A stretch of DNA of 64,000 nucleotides from DATFDN01 sp963818725 (GTDB taxonomy: Bacteria > Pseudomonadota > Alphaproteobacteria > Acetobacterales > Acetobacteraceae), in the NCBI GenBank assembly GCA_963818725.1, contig CAWFTU010000023.1, forward strand, positions 124,001-188,000. The letters are read 5' to 3'. The position numbers and the translations under genes were made by a program. Within the stretch, counting starts at the first letter, position 1. Each line of letters starts with the position of its first letter. Under the pieces are notes generated by a model. The model was not told the DNA's origin and did no database searches. It saw nothing but the letters and a program-made list of their open reading frames with translations. Positions 17,909 to 26,881 of this stretch are shown here, one piece after another.

Positions 17909-19066
17909 ATGCCAAAGCTCGATGACTTGAGCAAATCCGTCGTCACGCTGGATCAGGACAGCACACTGATCTCGGTGATCGAGATGAGCCACTCAAACTG
18001 GCTGGTCGCCGGGATCGTCCCCGGGCTCGAGCGCCATCCACTGAAGAAGCTCGATCCTGAGCCGGAAGCGCTGGTGCGGCTGCTTTGCCGCTGGCAGCAG
18101 GAGGCGAGGAGCGCGGGCCGAGCGATCCGGCGTTTCACTGTTGCGTTCGAGGCGGGTCGAGACGGCTTTTGGCTGGCGCGCTGGTTGCAGGCCCGCGGCA
18201 TCGAGGCCCACGTCATTCACCCGAGCAGCGTCGCTGTCTCGCGCGAGCATCGTCGGGCAAAGACCGATCGGCTCGACACCAACATGCTCAAGCGGGCCTT
18301 TCTCGGCTGGTTACGGGGAGAGCCTGACCATTGCCATATGGCGGCGACGCCGACGCTTGCGGAAGAAGACGCCCGACGTCCTAATCGCGAGCGCGAGAAC
18401 CTTGTTGGTGAACGAACACGTATTGTCAATCGAATGAAGGGCTCTCTGGCGCGCCTGGGCGTCCGCACGTTCAAGCCGACCTTGCGCAAGGCTCCGCAAC
18501 AGCTGTCGGCGCTGCTCACACCAGAAGGCGTTCCACTGCCGCCGAACACCTTGGGGGAATTGCAGCGGGATATGGCGCGCTTGCGCTTTGTCATGGATCA
18601 GATCAAGGACATCGAAGCGACGCGCTCCGAAAAGGTCAAGACGGCCAGCGAGACAGGACCGGGCGCGATGGTCCGCCTGCTGGCGCGCATCCTTGGTGTG
18701 GGCATCGAAACAGCGGACCTGCTCGTGCACGAAGTGCTGTCGCGCAACCTGCGCGACCGAAAAGCTGTCGCGCGGTATGCGGGCTTGACCGGATCGCCAG
18801 ACGAGAGCGGGAAGAAGCGCCGTGAGAAGGGACTTGCCAGAGCTGGCAACGCCCGTGTCCGTCGTGGTATGATCCAGCTCGCATGGCGCTTCCTTATGTT
18901 TCAGAAGGAAAGTGCGCTGGCTCAATGGTATCGGGCGCGGACGGCCGACGCTCGCGGCCACGTCCGCAAGACCATGATCGTTGCGCTTGCACGAAAGCTG
19001 CTCATCGCGCTGTGGCGCTTGGTAACGAACGGCGAGGTGCTCGACAGCGTAGTCTTACGCCCATAG
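17909..19066 (+). CDS. IS110-family transposase
   Basis: A 385-residue DEDD recombinase. The N-terminal RuvC-like domain contains VAFEAGRDGFWLARWL and KTDRLDTNMLKRAFLGWL. The C-terminal Transposase_20 region has RILGVGIETADLLVHEV, RYAGLTGSPDESGKK and GNARVRRGMIQLAW with the conserved serine-type end. ATG 17909 is preferred because GGAG lies six bases before it. The stop is TAG, whose G comes from the IS5 element inserted at TA 19064-19065; without IS5 the stop would be TAA. The element's non-coding left end runs from about 17758. Confidence 0.85.
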   Translation: MPKLDDLSKSVVTLDQDSTLISVIEMSHSNWLVAGIVPGLERHPLKKLDPEPEALVRLLCRWQQEARSAGRAIRRFTVAFEAGRDGFWLARWLQARGIEAHVIHPSSVAVSREHRRAKTDRLDTNMLKRAFLGWLRGEPDHCHMAATPTLAEEDARRPNRERENLVGERTRIVNRMKGSLARLGVRTFKPTLRKAPQQLSALLTPEGVPLPPNTLGELQRDMARLRFVMDQIKDIEATRSEKVKTASETGPGAMVRLLARILGVGIETADLLVHEVLSRNLRDRKAVARYAGLTGSPDESGKKRREKGLARAGNARVRRGMIQLAWRFLMFQKESALAQWYRARTADARGHVRKTMIVALARKLLIALWRLVTNGEVLDSVVLRP

Positions 19067-20053
19067 CTGGTTGCAAGTTTCAGGCACCACAGAAATGCCT
19101 CAGATTGATCAACGTGTACGCCATCAGTTTCATACCGTAGTGCCGTTGCTGTTTGAACTCAAAGCGCAGCAGCAACCGCTTGAATTTATCCTCCCACGCG
19201 AAGGTTCGCTCTACGCATAGCCGCAACGAATGGATGGCGGCATTGAACAACCGCTTCCGGCCCCGCTTCGGGGTCTTCCGATTGCGCGGGTTTTCCTTGA
19301 TGTTTGGAACCAGCCCGGCGTTGAAGATTGCTTTGCGTTTGTGCCTGGAATCGAACCCGCCATCGAGATTGAGATACGAGCCATCGATCTTCAGATCCGT
19401 CAGCCTGGCCACGCGCTTCAAGGCGTTCAACCCCTCCGAGAGGAGCACGGTATCGGCTTCATTCGCCGGCGCCACAGGAAGCGGAGCCAACACAAAGCCG
19501 TTGTTCTCGACGATCGCGAGGACCTTCTCGCCCTTCTGATGTTTGTGGCCGGAATAGCCGACGCCATCGCCACCTTTCTTCGCGACGGTGTTGGAGCCAT
19601 CGCCGTGAAGGACGCTGAGATCGAGGTGGTGTTGCTCCGCCAGATGCCGCACGCTGGCGAGGAAGGCCTGATCGAGCGAGCCATCGTCGGACCATTTGGC
19701 GAACGCTTTGTAGATTGTCGTGTAGTGGATTACGGCGGTCCGATCGTCTGTTCGTGGCACCGGCAGGCACTTCCATTGCATACCCGTGTAGAGTACCCGC
19801 AGAATCAGATTGAAGACGCGGTGATAGCCCAGTTTGCATTTCGGCCCGCGCCTGGGCATCGACAGGTGCGGGAAGATAAATGCGACGAACTCCGGCTCAG
19901 AGAGCTGAACCGGAATCGGAGTTGTGGCGGGGCTTTCTGTCATCGTGCTCATCCGGAAATGGCTTCATGAGAAGCCTGAGCGGTGTGCGCCGGAAAGTCC
20001 AACTATCTCATATAATACAGTGAGTTAGGCAAGCAGCAAAACTCGCAACCAGC
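19066..20053. mobile_element. IS5-family element, copy 1 (988 bp)
   Basis: Starts GCTGGTTGCAAGTTT and ends with the reverse complement GCAACCAGC (imperfect repeats), with TA duplicated at 19064-19065 and 20054-20055. A second copy, apparently differing at one base (T to G just upstream of the gene), is at 49487-50474. Confidence 0.9.
19080..19952 (-). CDS. IS5-family transposase (copy 1)
   Basis: A 290-residue transposase with an N-terminal DUF4096-like domain (PEFVAFIFPHLSMPRRGPKC, LYTGMQWKCLPVP) and a DDE core: SVLHGDGSNTVAKKGGDGVG (first D), KIDGSYLNLDGGFDSRHK (second D) and SLRLCVERTFAWEDKFKRLLLRF (E). Its translation is identical to the copy at 49501-50373. It is intact and probably recently active. 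Confidence 0.9.
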   Translation of the reverse strand: MSTMTESPATTPIPVQLSEPEFVAFIFPHLSMPRRGPKCKLGYHRVFNLILRVLYTGMQWKCLPVPRTDDRTAVIHYTTIYKAFAKWSDDGSLDQAFLASVRHLAEQHHLDLSVLHGDGSNTVAKKGGDGVGYSGHKHQKGEKVLAIVENNGFVLAPLPVAPANEADTVLLSEGLNALKRVARLTDLKIDGSYLNLDGGFDSRHKRKAIFNAGLVPNIKENPRNRKTPKRGRKRLFNAAIHSLRLCVERTFAWEDKFKRLLLRFEFKQQRHYGMKLMAYTLINLRHFCGA

Positions 20054-20067
20054 TAATGGGGACAACG

Positions 20068-20826
20068 CTGAGCTCGAGGGGCAGCTCACGCAGCGCAAGA
20101 TCCTCTATGTCCTGGCCCATCGCAGCACCGGGGGGTGTGGGTGGGCATGGGCCGAGGAGGCCCATTCCTTTGCGGAGGCGGTCAGGGACCTGCGCCGCGC
20201 TGCATGGAAGCGGGTCAAACGGCGCTTCCATGACGGACACCGCGAGAGTTGGTGGGTGGCGGAGCTGAAGTTTCTGCACTTCGGCCCGCGCCAGGCCCTT
20301 CGCGCCCTCTGCGTCACCAGCGACCGGCGTCGTCTTCCGTCACAGACGACGTGGTATCTGTCCTCAAATCTCAAGGGTGCCTCGCTCGAGGCGATCATCC
20401 AGCTCTATGCGTGGCGCAACTGGACCGAGCAGGGCTACAAGTGCGTGAAGGGTGCGCTCGGGTGGGCGGACTTCCAGGTCCGCGGCGATACCGCCATCCG
20501 CCGGCACTGGGCGCTGGTGTGCGCGGCATTCAGCTTCTGCTGGTGGCAGGCCGCGCGCGCGGGACGGTTGGCCGCGCCACGCCACACTGGCGGGCGAGTG
20601 ACGCCTGCGAGAGCAGGCCGTGCCGCAACGGGGAAAAAATCTCCGTCCGAAGCAATCTCTCTCCTGGCCGAAGGCGTTGCGAGCGGTGCGAGCCTGGCTG
20701 GCACCTTTCCGTTGGCTCACGCGCCGCTGGACTGCCTGGGGGCAAGCACCGCCACCGCCTGCGCTCGCAACGCTGCTTAAGGCCGTCGAATCAGGGGAGC
20801 CGATTAACCTCTATCTCCCGAGTTAA
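20068..20826 (+). pseudogene. IS701-family transposase, C-terminal remnant
   Basis: The frame opening GQLTQRKILYVLAHRSTGG contains AWAEEAHSFAEAVRDLRRAAW, TWYLSSNLKGASLEAIIQLY, RNWTEQGYKCVKGALGWADFQVR and HWALVCAAFSFCWW, all IS701-like. A later frameshift moves the end (WPKALRAVRAWLAPF, PPPPALATLLKAVESG) into another frame. The N-terminal half is missing at the IS110/IS5 junction. Confidence 0.7.
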
Positions 20827-20850
20827 CAAACTACCGTGATACCAGCCCGC

Positions 20851-21318
20851 CTATCCGTTGACCGGTTTGGCCCAGGGGCGCTGGGTCAGGGAAGCGATAC
20901 GCTCGGGCATGTGCATGAGCTTATTCCAGGTGTCGCGACATGCCTTGAGGTTTAGCTCATAAGTGTTCCAAACGCCGTGGCTGAGAAAGTTGCCGCGCAG
21001 GAACTCCCAGACATTCTCCATCGGGTTCAGCTCTGGTGAGTAGGATGGGATTGGCAACAGGCTGATGTTGTCGGGCACCGGCAGTCGTTTTCCTGGCTGG
21101 TGCCAGCCGGCGCCATCGAGGAGCAGCACGGCGTGGGCGCCTGGAGTGACCTGACTGCTGATCTCTTCCAAATGCTCGGCCATCGCCTCGCTGTTCACCG
21201 CCGGCATAATGATGGCGGCACCGACGCAGCGTTCGGGGCACACAGCACCGAAGAGGTAGGCGGAGTCGTGGCGTCCTTTTCGGCTCGTCCCTCCAGGCTG
21301 GCTCCGGTGAGAGTGGGC
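20851..21318 (-). pseudogene. IS630-family transposase, C-terminal DDE fragment
   Basis: It encodes GRHDSAYLFGAVCPERCVGAA, HAVLLLDGAGWHQ (catalytic D) and IPSYSPELNPMENVWEFLRGN (E), the second half of an IS630 DDE domain. The N-terminus is missing; the fragment abuts the 3' end of the porin gene. It is a different subgroup from the intact IS630 copies in the window. Confidence 0.75.
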
Positions 21319-21369
21319 GACTGGTCAAGCTGTGTGAATCGCTCAGCCAGCTGTGGTGACCGGCAACAA

Positions 21370-22572
21370 TCAAAACGTCACCACCGTCCTGAGCCCGAAC
21401 ACGGCGGCGCTGCCGATCACGCCCCCGGACCCGTTCGGGTTCAGGATGCCGCCTCCGGGATTGAAGATGTACTGGAAGTCGGGCTGCACCACCCACCAGG
21501 GCGCGAGCTGCGCCTGGTAGGTCAGCTCGACCAACGTCTCGGCGCTCTGGACGGGCACTTGGGCACCCGCCGCCACCTGGGCCTGCTCGCCGGCGATGGT
21601 GACGCCGCTGATCCGCGCCCACCCGAAGCCGAGCCCGACAGTGTCATTGGCGCGGCCGAATGGACCCTTCAAGGTCATGCCGCCGTCGACAAAAGCAATG
21701 ACCTGGTTGCGGTTCGCGGGTGCCCCCATCGCGCGCAGGAACACGCCCATACCGCCCTCCTTGGCTCCTGGCGGGCGCCACACGAGCTGATCGACGACAC
21801 CGTACACGCTCCAGTCGCTGTGCTGGCTTGGCGGAATGACGCCTGGGCCAGCGGCGGTCTCTCCGCCTGTCGCGAAAAACTGGTCGGTGAAGGCGTTCGA
21901 GTTGTACCAGGCGCCGAGCTTGAACGTGGCCGGCAACCCCTTCGCGCCCTCGCCCTGGTTCACGGCGTACTGGACCTCGCCGATCACGAACGTCCCTTGG
22001 AACCGCAGATTGGCGCCTGAGGGGTTGCGCAGTTGTGGGTCGCTCGGGGGGAAGTTGGCGTTGGCAGCCGGGTTGCCGTTGAACACGCCCAGCAGCAGCG
22101 TGGTCCGCTCATTCGGCAGCACGCGCAGCCGCACGCCTGGCGTCGCGAACGGATAGGCCGGACCGCCTGCTGGCAGATCAACAGCGGGAAGGGTCGGCCA
22201 GCCGAAGCTCGCGTTGATGAACAAGCCGGCGTATTGGCTGATCATGAATTCCTGGTCCGCCGCGAGCTGGCCCAGCCGGATGTCCAGTTTCCCTCCGAGG
22301 AAGGATTGCTGGTACCACAGTTCGAACAGACGTGTCGCGCGGTCCGCCTCGATCGAGCTGACCACCATCAGGTTGTCGATGTTGTTGGCGCTGAGCCCGC
22401 GACCGTGGATCTGCCAGGCGCTGACGTTGAACAGCCCGCCTTGCAAGCCCACGGCCTTGCTCAGGTCGATGCCGAGGCTCATTTCGGTCGCGCCCTCGTA
22501 GGCCGCGCCGATCTTGCGCCCGCCGGTGGGGTTGCCGAGGACTTCACTGGTTTCGGTCAATCCGAACGATGG
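21370..22572 (-). pseudogene. OprB-type carbohydrate porin, 5'-truncated
   Basis: About 400 residues of an outer-membrane beta-barrel. Motifs include LFELWYQQSFLGGKLDIRLGQ, INASFGWPT, GVRLRVLPNERTTLLLGVFNG and FKLGAWYNSNAF, ending in VVTF with the terminal Phe used for barrel insertion. OprB porins admit sugars across the outer membrane. The signal peptide and the first part of the mature protein are missing: the coding sequence is cut at 22572-22573, exactly at the left inverted repeat of the IS1182-like element. No OprB N-terminus lies on the other side of that element, so sequence was lost. Confidence 0.8.
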
Positions 22573-22662
22573 GCGTGGTTCAGAGCCGGGTTACATGTGA
22601 AGCTGGGTTGGCGCTGTCAGGTCGGGTGATGGCACCCTCAGGCTTTCAGCTGTGGTGCAAGT

Positions 22663-24141
22663 ATGGATCGAGGTGTTGGCGCAGCAGTGAGGCTGCCCGA
22701 GAGCGAACGCAAGGAGCTGGCTCTCCAGGCGTTGGCGCGATCGGAGACGGTCAGCGACTTGGCTGGCCGGCACGGGGTGAGCCGCAAGTTCGTCTACCAG
22801 CAGACGCGCAAGGCTTGCGCGGCACTGGATGACGCCTTCTCGTCTGCCACGCTGGACAGTGAGGTGCTGTTCGAGCTGGCGGTCACCAAGGCATGGCTGC
22901 GCCAGGTGATCGTCGCGCTGCCGCTGATCTGCCGCAGCTCGTATCGCGGCGTCATCGAGTTCCTGCGTGACCTGCTGGGCGTGCCCGTCAGCGTGGGCTG
23001 CGTCCACGACGTGCTCCAGTCGGCCACGCGGCAGGCGAGCGCGATCAACCACGACCAGGACCTGTCGGGCATTCGCGTGGGCTTGCACGACGAGATCTTC
23101 CAGGGTGCAACACCCGTGTTGGCCGGCGTCGATGCCGCGTCGACCTACTGCTACATCCTGGCGGCAGGGCAGCGTCGCGACGCCGACACCTGGGGCGTGC
23201 ACCTGCTCGACGCCACCGAGCAGGGGCTGCGGCCCGACTACACGATCGCCGATGCGGGGCAGGGCTTGCGCGCCGGGCAGAGGGCCGCCTGGGGCGACAC
23301 GCCGTGCCACGGCGACGTGTTCCATATCCAGCGTCAGTGCGAGGGCCTCGCCAACACGCTGTCGCGCCTCGCCCAGGGCGCCACGTCGCGGCGCAAGACG
23401 CTGCAGGCCAGGATCGGCCGCACAGGCCAGCGGGATCCAGACCGCGAGCTTATCACCCAACTGGAACGTGCCCGGCAGACCGAGGCCCAGGCGTCGTGGC
23501 TCGCTCGCGACGTCCGAACGCTCGTCCAGTGGCTGAGCCGCGATGTCCTGGCCCTGGCCGGCCCGACCCTGGCGACGCGGCGAGAGCTGTTCGACTTCAT
23601 CGTCGAGGAGCTGGCGGCGCGCGAGCGCGAGGACGCACGACGTATCCGACCGGTGCGCGTCGCGCTGCAGAACCAGCACGACGACTTGCTCGCCTTCGCC
23701 GGCGTGCTCGACCACAAGCTGGCCGGCATCGCGCGAGCCCACGCCATCTCCGAGCCCCTCGTGCGTGACGCGTGCATGCTGCACCGCTTGCCCAGCACCA
23801 CACCCGCGTATTGGCAAGGATGGAACCGGCTACGAGCACAGGTGGGGCGCAAGTTCCACACTCTGTTCGGCGCCGTGAGGTGGGCCATGGCGGACACACC
23901 ACGCAGCAGTTCGCTGGTGGAGAACCTCAACTCGCGGCTGCGCACCTACTTCACGCTGCGCCGCCACGTGGGCGGCCCATACCTGGACTTGCTGCAGTTC
24001 TTCCTGAACCATCGGCGCTTCATGCGCAGCCGCCGTGCCGAGCGCAACGGCAAAAGCCCATGCGAGTTGATGACCGGCCAAGGCCATCCGCACTGGCTTA
24101 CGCTGCTGGGCCTCGGGCCACTTCAGCCCAAGCAAGCGTGA
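22663..24141 (+). CDS. DDE-type transposase, family not assigned
   Basis: A 492-residue protein. Residues 10-55 form a helix-turn-helix (RSETVSDLAGRHGVSRKFVYQQ). Candidate catalytic motifs are VLAGVDAASTYCYILAA (D), GDVFHIQRQCEGLANTLSRL (D/H region) and RSSSLVENLNSRLRTYFTLRRH (E), followed by YLDLLQFFLNHRRFMRS. A long alpha-helical insertion (residues 240-340) lies in between. The ending resembles IS66- and ISNCY-like transposases, but I cannot place it in a named family with certainty. It is intact. Confidence 0.75.
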   Translation: MDRGVGAAVRLPESERKELALQALARSETVSDLAGRHGVSRKFVYQQTRKACAALDDAFSSATLDSEVLFELAVTKAWLRQVIVALPLICRSSYRGVIEFLRDLLGVPVSVGCVHDVLQSATRQASAINHDQDLSGIRVGLHDEIFQGATPVLAGVDAASTYCYILAAGQRRDADTWGVHLLDATEQGLRPDYTIADAGQGLRAGQRAAWGDTPCHGDVFHIQRQCEGLANTLSRLAQGATSRRKTLQARIGRTGQRDPDRELITQLERARQTEAQASWLARDVRTLVQWLSRDVLALAGPTLATRRELFDFIVEELAAREREDARRIRPVRVALQNQHDDLLAFAGVLDHKLAGIARAHAISEPLVRDACMLHRLPSTTPAYWQGWNRLRAQVGRKFHTLFGAVRWAMADTPRSSSLVENLNSRLRTYFTLRRHVGGPYLDLLQFFLNHRRFMRSRRAERNGKSPCELMTGQGHPHWLTLLGLGPLQPKQA

Positions 24142-24191
24142 GCTGGGGAGGCTGACCGCCTCCCGCACTGGACAACCTTCGAATTGAAAAT

Positions 24192-24214
24192 CCGGCCCTC
24201 ACGGGCCGGCGGTT
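24192..24214 (+). terminator. terminator-like hairpin after the unclassified transposase gene
   Basis: CCGGCCC-TCAC-GGGCCGG at 24192-24209, preceded by GAAAAT and followed by CGGTTT. It lies 50 bases beyond the transposase stop and inside the element. Confidence 0.5.
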
Positions 24215-24324
24215 TCCGCGCGCCGTGTAACCCGAAAACGGCAGGATGCCGGTGGCGAAGTCGGCAGTCGGTGTGACGGTGGCGGAGTTGGATGGATTTC
24301 CTGTCCGGAGGGAGGCCACCTGCC

Positions 24325-26042
24325 ATGTCGCTCCGCCCACAGCAGTCAATCCCCCCCGTGCCCGACGACACCGCCCGCATCGCCCGGGCCGCGTTCCGGC
24401 GCGGCAACCCGTATGTGCTCCTGCGTGACCAGCTCGGCGCCGTGTTCGACGACGCTGGCTTCGCCGATCTCTACCCCGCCCTCGGGCAGCCCGCTTACGC
24501 TCCGTGGCGCCTCGCGCTGGTCACGCTCATGCAGTTCCGCGAAGGGCTGAGCGACCGACAGGCGGCCGAGGCGGTGCGCAGCCGGATCGACTGGAAATAC
24601 CTGCTCGCCCCCGACCTGACCGACGCCGGTTTCGACCACAGCATGCTGTGCGAGTTCCGCGACCGCCTGCTCCGGCACAAGGCCAGCGAGCGCCTGCTCG
24701 AGCGCGTGTTGGGCGCGGCCCGCGACGGTGGCTTGCTCAAGGCACGAGGGCGCCAGCGCACGGACAGCACGCACGTGCTCGCAGCTATCCGCACGCTGAA
24801 CCGTCTCGAGCTGGTGGGCGAGACGCTGCGGGCCGCGCTGAACGCCATCGCCGTGGTCGCACCCGACTGGCTGCGCAGCATCGCCCCTCTGGACTGGCAC
24901 GAGCGCTACGACCGCCGGGTCGAGGACATGCGCCTGCCCGAGAGCGGACCCAAGCGGGAGGCCTACTTCGTCCAGGCCGGGGCGGACGGCTTCCTGCTGC
25001 TCGACGCGCTGGACGGGGCCGGCGCGCCGCCGGACGCGGCCGCGCTGCCCGCCGTTGCCGTGCTGCGCCGCGTGTGGGCGGAGGCCGGGAAGGTTCCGCC
25101 GGCGCAGCCGGTGGAAGCCGGCCGGAGGGGCGCCACTTCGAGCGGGCGCAGGGCGGTCCGGATGGGTCAGCGCCGCAAGGCGTCCAGCCGCGGGCGCTAC
25201 AGGCCCGCGGTCCGGGCGACCGCGTCGAGTCGCCCTATGACATCGACGCGCGGTTCCGGACCAAGAGAGAGGTGACCTGGGTTGGCTACATGGCCCACTT
25301 CACCGAAACCTGCGACAAGGGCGCGCCGCACTTGGTGGTTCACACCGACACCACGCCGGCCAACGTGCACGAGGCGATGCGAACTGAGCCGATCCACGCT
25401 GCGCTCGTCGCCAAGAACCTGGCACCGGCCGAGCACCTCGTCGACGCCGCCTATGTCAGTGCCGGGCACCTGGTGGGCGCCCGCGAGCGCTACGGCATCG
25501 ACCTGGTCGGCCCGCCGCGGCGCGATGTCAGCTGGCAACGGCAGAGCGAGGACGCGTTCGGCGTCAGCGACTTCGTCGTGGACTGGGAGCGTCGGCGCGT
25601 GCGCTGCCCGGAAGGCAAGGAGAGCACGCACTGGGGCGAGTATGTGGCCAAGGGACGCGGCCCCTGCGTCAAGGTCGGCTTTCGCCGGAGCGACTGCGCA
25701 GCCTGCCCGTCCCAGGCGCGATGCACGCGCACGCAAGGACATGGCCGCAGGCTGACCCTGCATCCGCGCCCTGAGCACGAAGCGCTCGCGCTGGCTCGGG
25801 CGCGCGAGCAGAGCGAGGAAGGACGGCAACTCTATGCCCAGCGCCAGGGCATCGAGGGCACGTTCTCACAAGGCGTGCGCGCCTTTGGCTTGCGTCGGGC
25901 GCGCTACCGCGGTCTGGCCAAGACCGGCCTGCAGAGCGTGGCCACGGCTGCGGCGCTCAACCTCGACCGGCTCGGGGCCTGGCTCACGAAACGCCCGCTG
26001 GCTCCCACGCGCATCTCACGCTTTGCCGCACTCGCAGCCTGA
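24325..26042 (+). pseudogene. IS1182-family transposase with internal frameshift
   Basis: The N-terminus (GNPYVLLRDQLGAVFDD, RLALVTLMQFREGLSDRQAAEAVRSR, FDHSMLCEFRDRLL, RQRTDSTHVLAAIRTLNRLE) is the Tnp_1182 DUF772 region. The C-terminus in another frame (YDIDARFRTKREVTWVGYM, HTDTTPANVHEA, EHLVDAAYVSAGHLV, RQGIEGTFSQGVRAFGLRRARYRG) is the DDE/DUF4372-like part. The two frames meet between about 25100 and 25215, so at least one indel separates them. The gene is otherwise full length. Confidence 0.8.
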
Positions 26043-26087
26043 CCGCCGACTTCGCCAACGGTATCCGGCAAATTCTGAACCACGCCT

Positions 26088-26517
26088 GACACTGGAAATA
26101 AAAGTGTGCGCCCCCGCTCAAAGTGCGGAAGGTCTTGGTCCTTGGGATGCGGTGCCGGTTTCGGAGCCACCAGGCCCGCGCCTCATTGTGCTTGATGTCT
26201 ACATCAAGTCCCGTGATCCGCGACGCCTCGCCCGTCGCGACGCCGACAAGGTCGCCAGGAAAGCTGCGCCACAGCGCCTCCACGGCGGCGGGGTCGCGCA
26301 CCGCGTCCTTGAACCCATTCGGGGTCGCCGGCGTCTTGTCGGGCATGCGGCACGGAAACACCGCCCAGCCCCGGTCCTTGGCCAAGTTGCGGGCCGCCCA
26401 CTTCGCCTCCTCGATCGCGCGCCGCCGGATGGTGGCCGCCACCCTCGGCTGACCGTCCTTGACGGCGATCAGCCACTCCTTGACCAATGGAACAAATTCG
26501 TCGTGATCGGCGGTCAT
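26088..26517 (-). pseudogene. bifunctional primase/polymerase (Prim-Pol), 3'-truncated
   Basis: About 140 N-terminal residues of a Prim-Pol domain protein: AIEEAKWAARNLAKDRGWAVFPCR, KTPATPNGFKDAVRDPAAVEALW, LVGVATGEASRITGLDVDIKH (the catalytic D-x-D type motif) and FRTLSGGAHFYFQ. It is cut by the right end of the IS1182-like element. Such proteins prime replication on plasmids, phages and integrative elements, often fused to a helicase that would have followed. The start ATG lies 10 bp after the upstream gene, so the two form an operon. Confidence 0.8.
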
Positions 26518-26527
26518 CGGTCAAACC

Positions 26528-26881
26528 CTACTTTTCGGCTGACCGGCGGTTTGAGCTTGACGGTCGGGGCAGCGGCTCCGGGGCGTCCCCGCGCTGGTGG
26601 CTGTCAGCCGTCGCGAGCGGCGGGGGCTCGCTGGCGAGCATCCCCAGGGCCTCGGCGAGCTCGGGCAAGCGGCTGCGCCAGCAGCCCCACCAGCGGGCGT
26701 GGCCATGCTGCACCAGCGGCAACCGGTCGTCGGCCGCCAGCCGGATCAGGCCTCGCGCGGTGGTGGGGCAGGGCCTGCCAGTCAGGCGCCGCAGCTCCCG
26801 GCAGAGACTGTTGGCCGGCAGGAACTCGTCCGGCGGCGGCGCCCCTCCGGCGCTATGGGGGCTCAGGCTCGTGCTTGTCAT
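26528..26881 (-). CDS. small HTH-like protein upstream of the primase gene
   Basis: A 117-residue protein of unknown family. The centre (NSLCRELRRLTGRPCPTTAR, RLPLVQHGHARWWGCW, RLPELAEALGML) looks like an excisionase/MerR-type winged helix that reads DNA next to a replication gene. The start at 26881 follows GAGGGA at good spacing. It ends 10 bp before the primase start. A role in replication or copy control is inferred from position only. Confidence 0.5.
   Translation of the reverse strand: MTSTSLSPHSAGGAPPPDEFLPANSLCRELRRLTGRPCPTTARGLIRLAADDRLPLVQHGHARWWGCWRSRLPELAEALGMLASEPPPLATADSHQRGDAPEPLPRPSSSNRRSAEK

Larger units (their letters stand above)
22586..24235. mobile_element. unclassified insertion sequence inside the IS1182 left repeat
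   Basis: Short inverted repeats CGGGTTACA at 22587-22595 and TGTAACCCG at 24226-24234 enclose one long transposase gene and a terminator hairpin. The boundaries are confirmed by the way the IS1182 inverted repeat rejoins when this segment is removed. Confidence 0.65.
22573..26087. mobile_element. IS1182-like element with another IS inserted in its left end
   Basis: The outermost inverted repeat is GGCGTGGTTCAGA at 22573-22585 with its exact reverse complement at 26075-26087. The inner part of the left repeat resumes at about 24236 (GGCGAAGTCGGCAGTC at 24254-24269) and matches the right side (26042-26057) with one mismatch. The left repeat is therefore split by the 1.65-kb element at 22586-24235. 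No target duplication is present (porin on the left, primase on the right). Confidence 0.7.

Noticed and set aside
22591..23817. A 408-codon minus-strand frame opposite the unclassified transposase
   Set aside because: Shadow of the + strand transposase; no hydrophobic core or motif.
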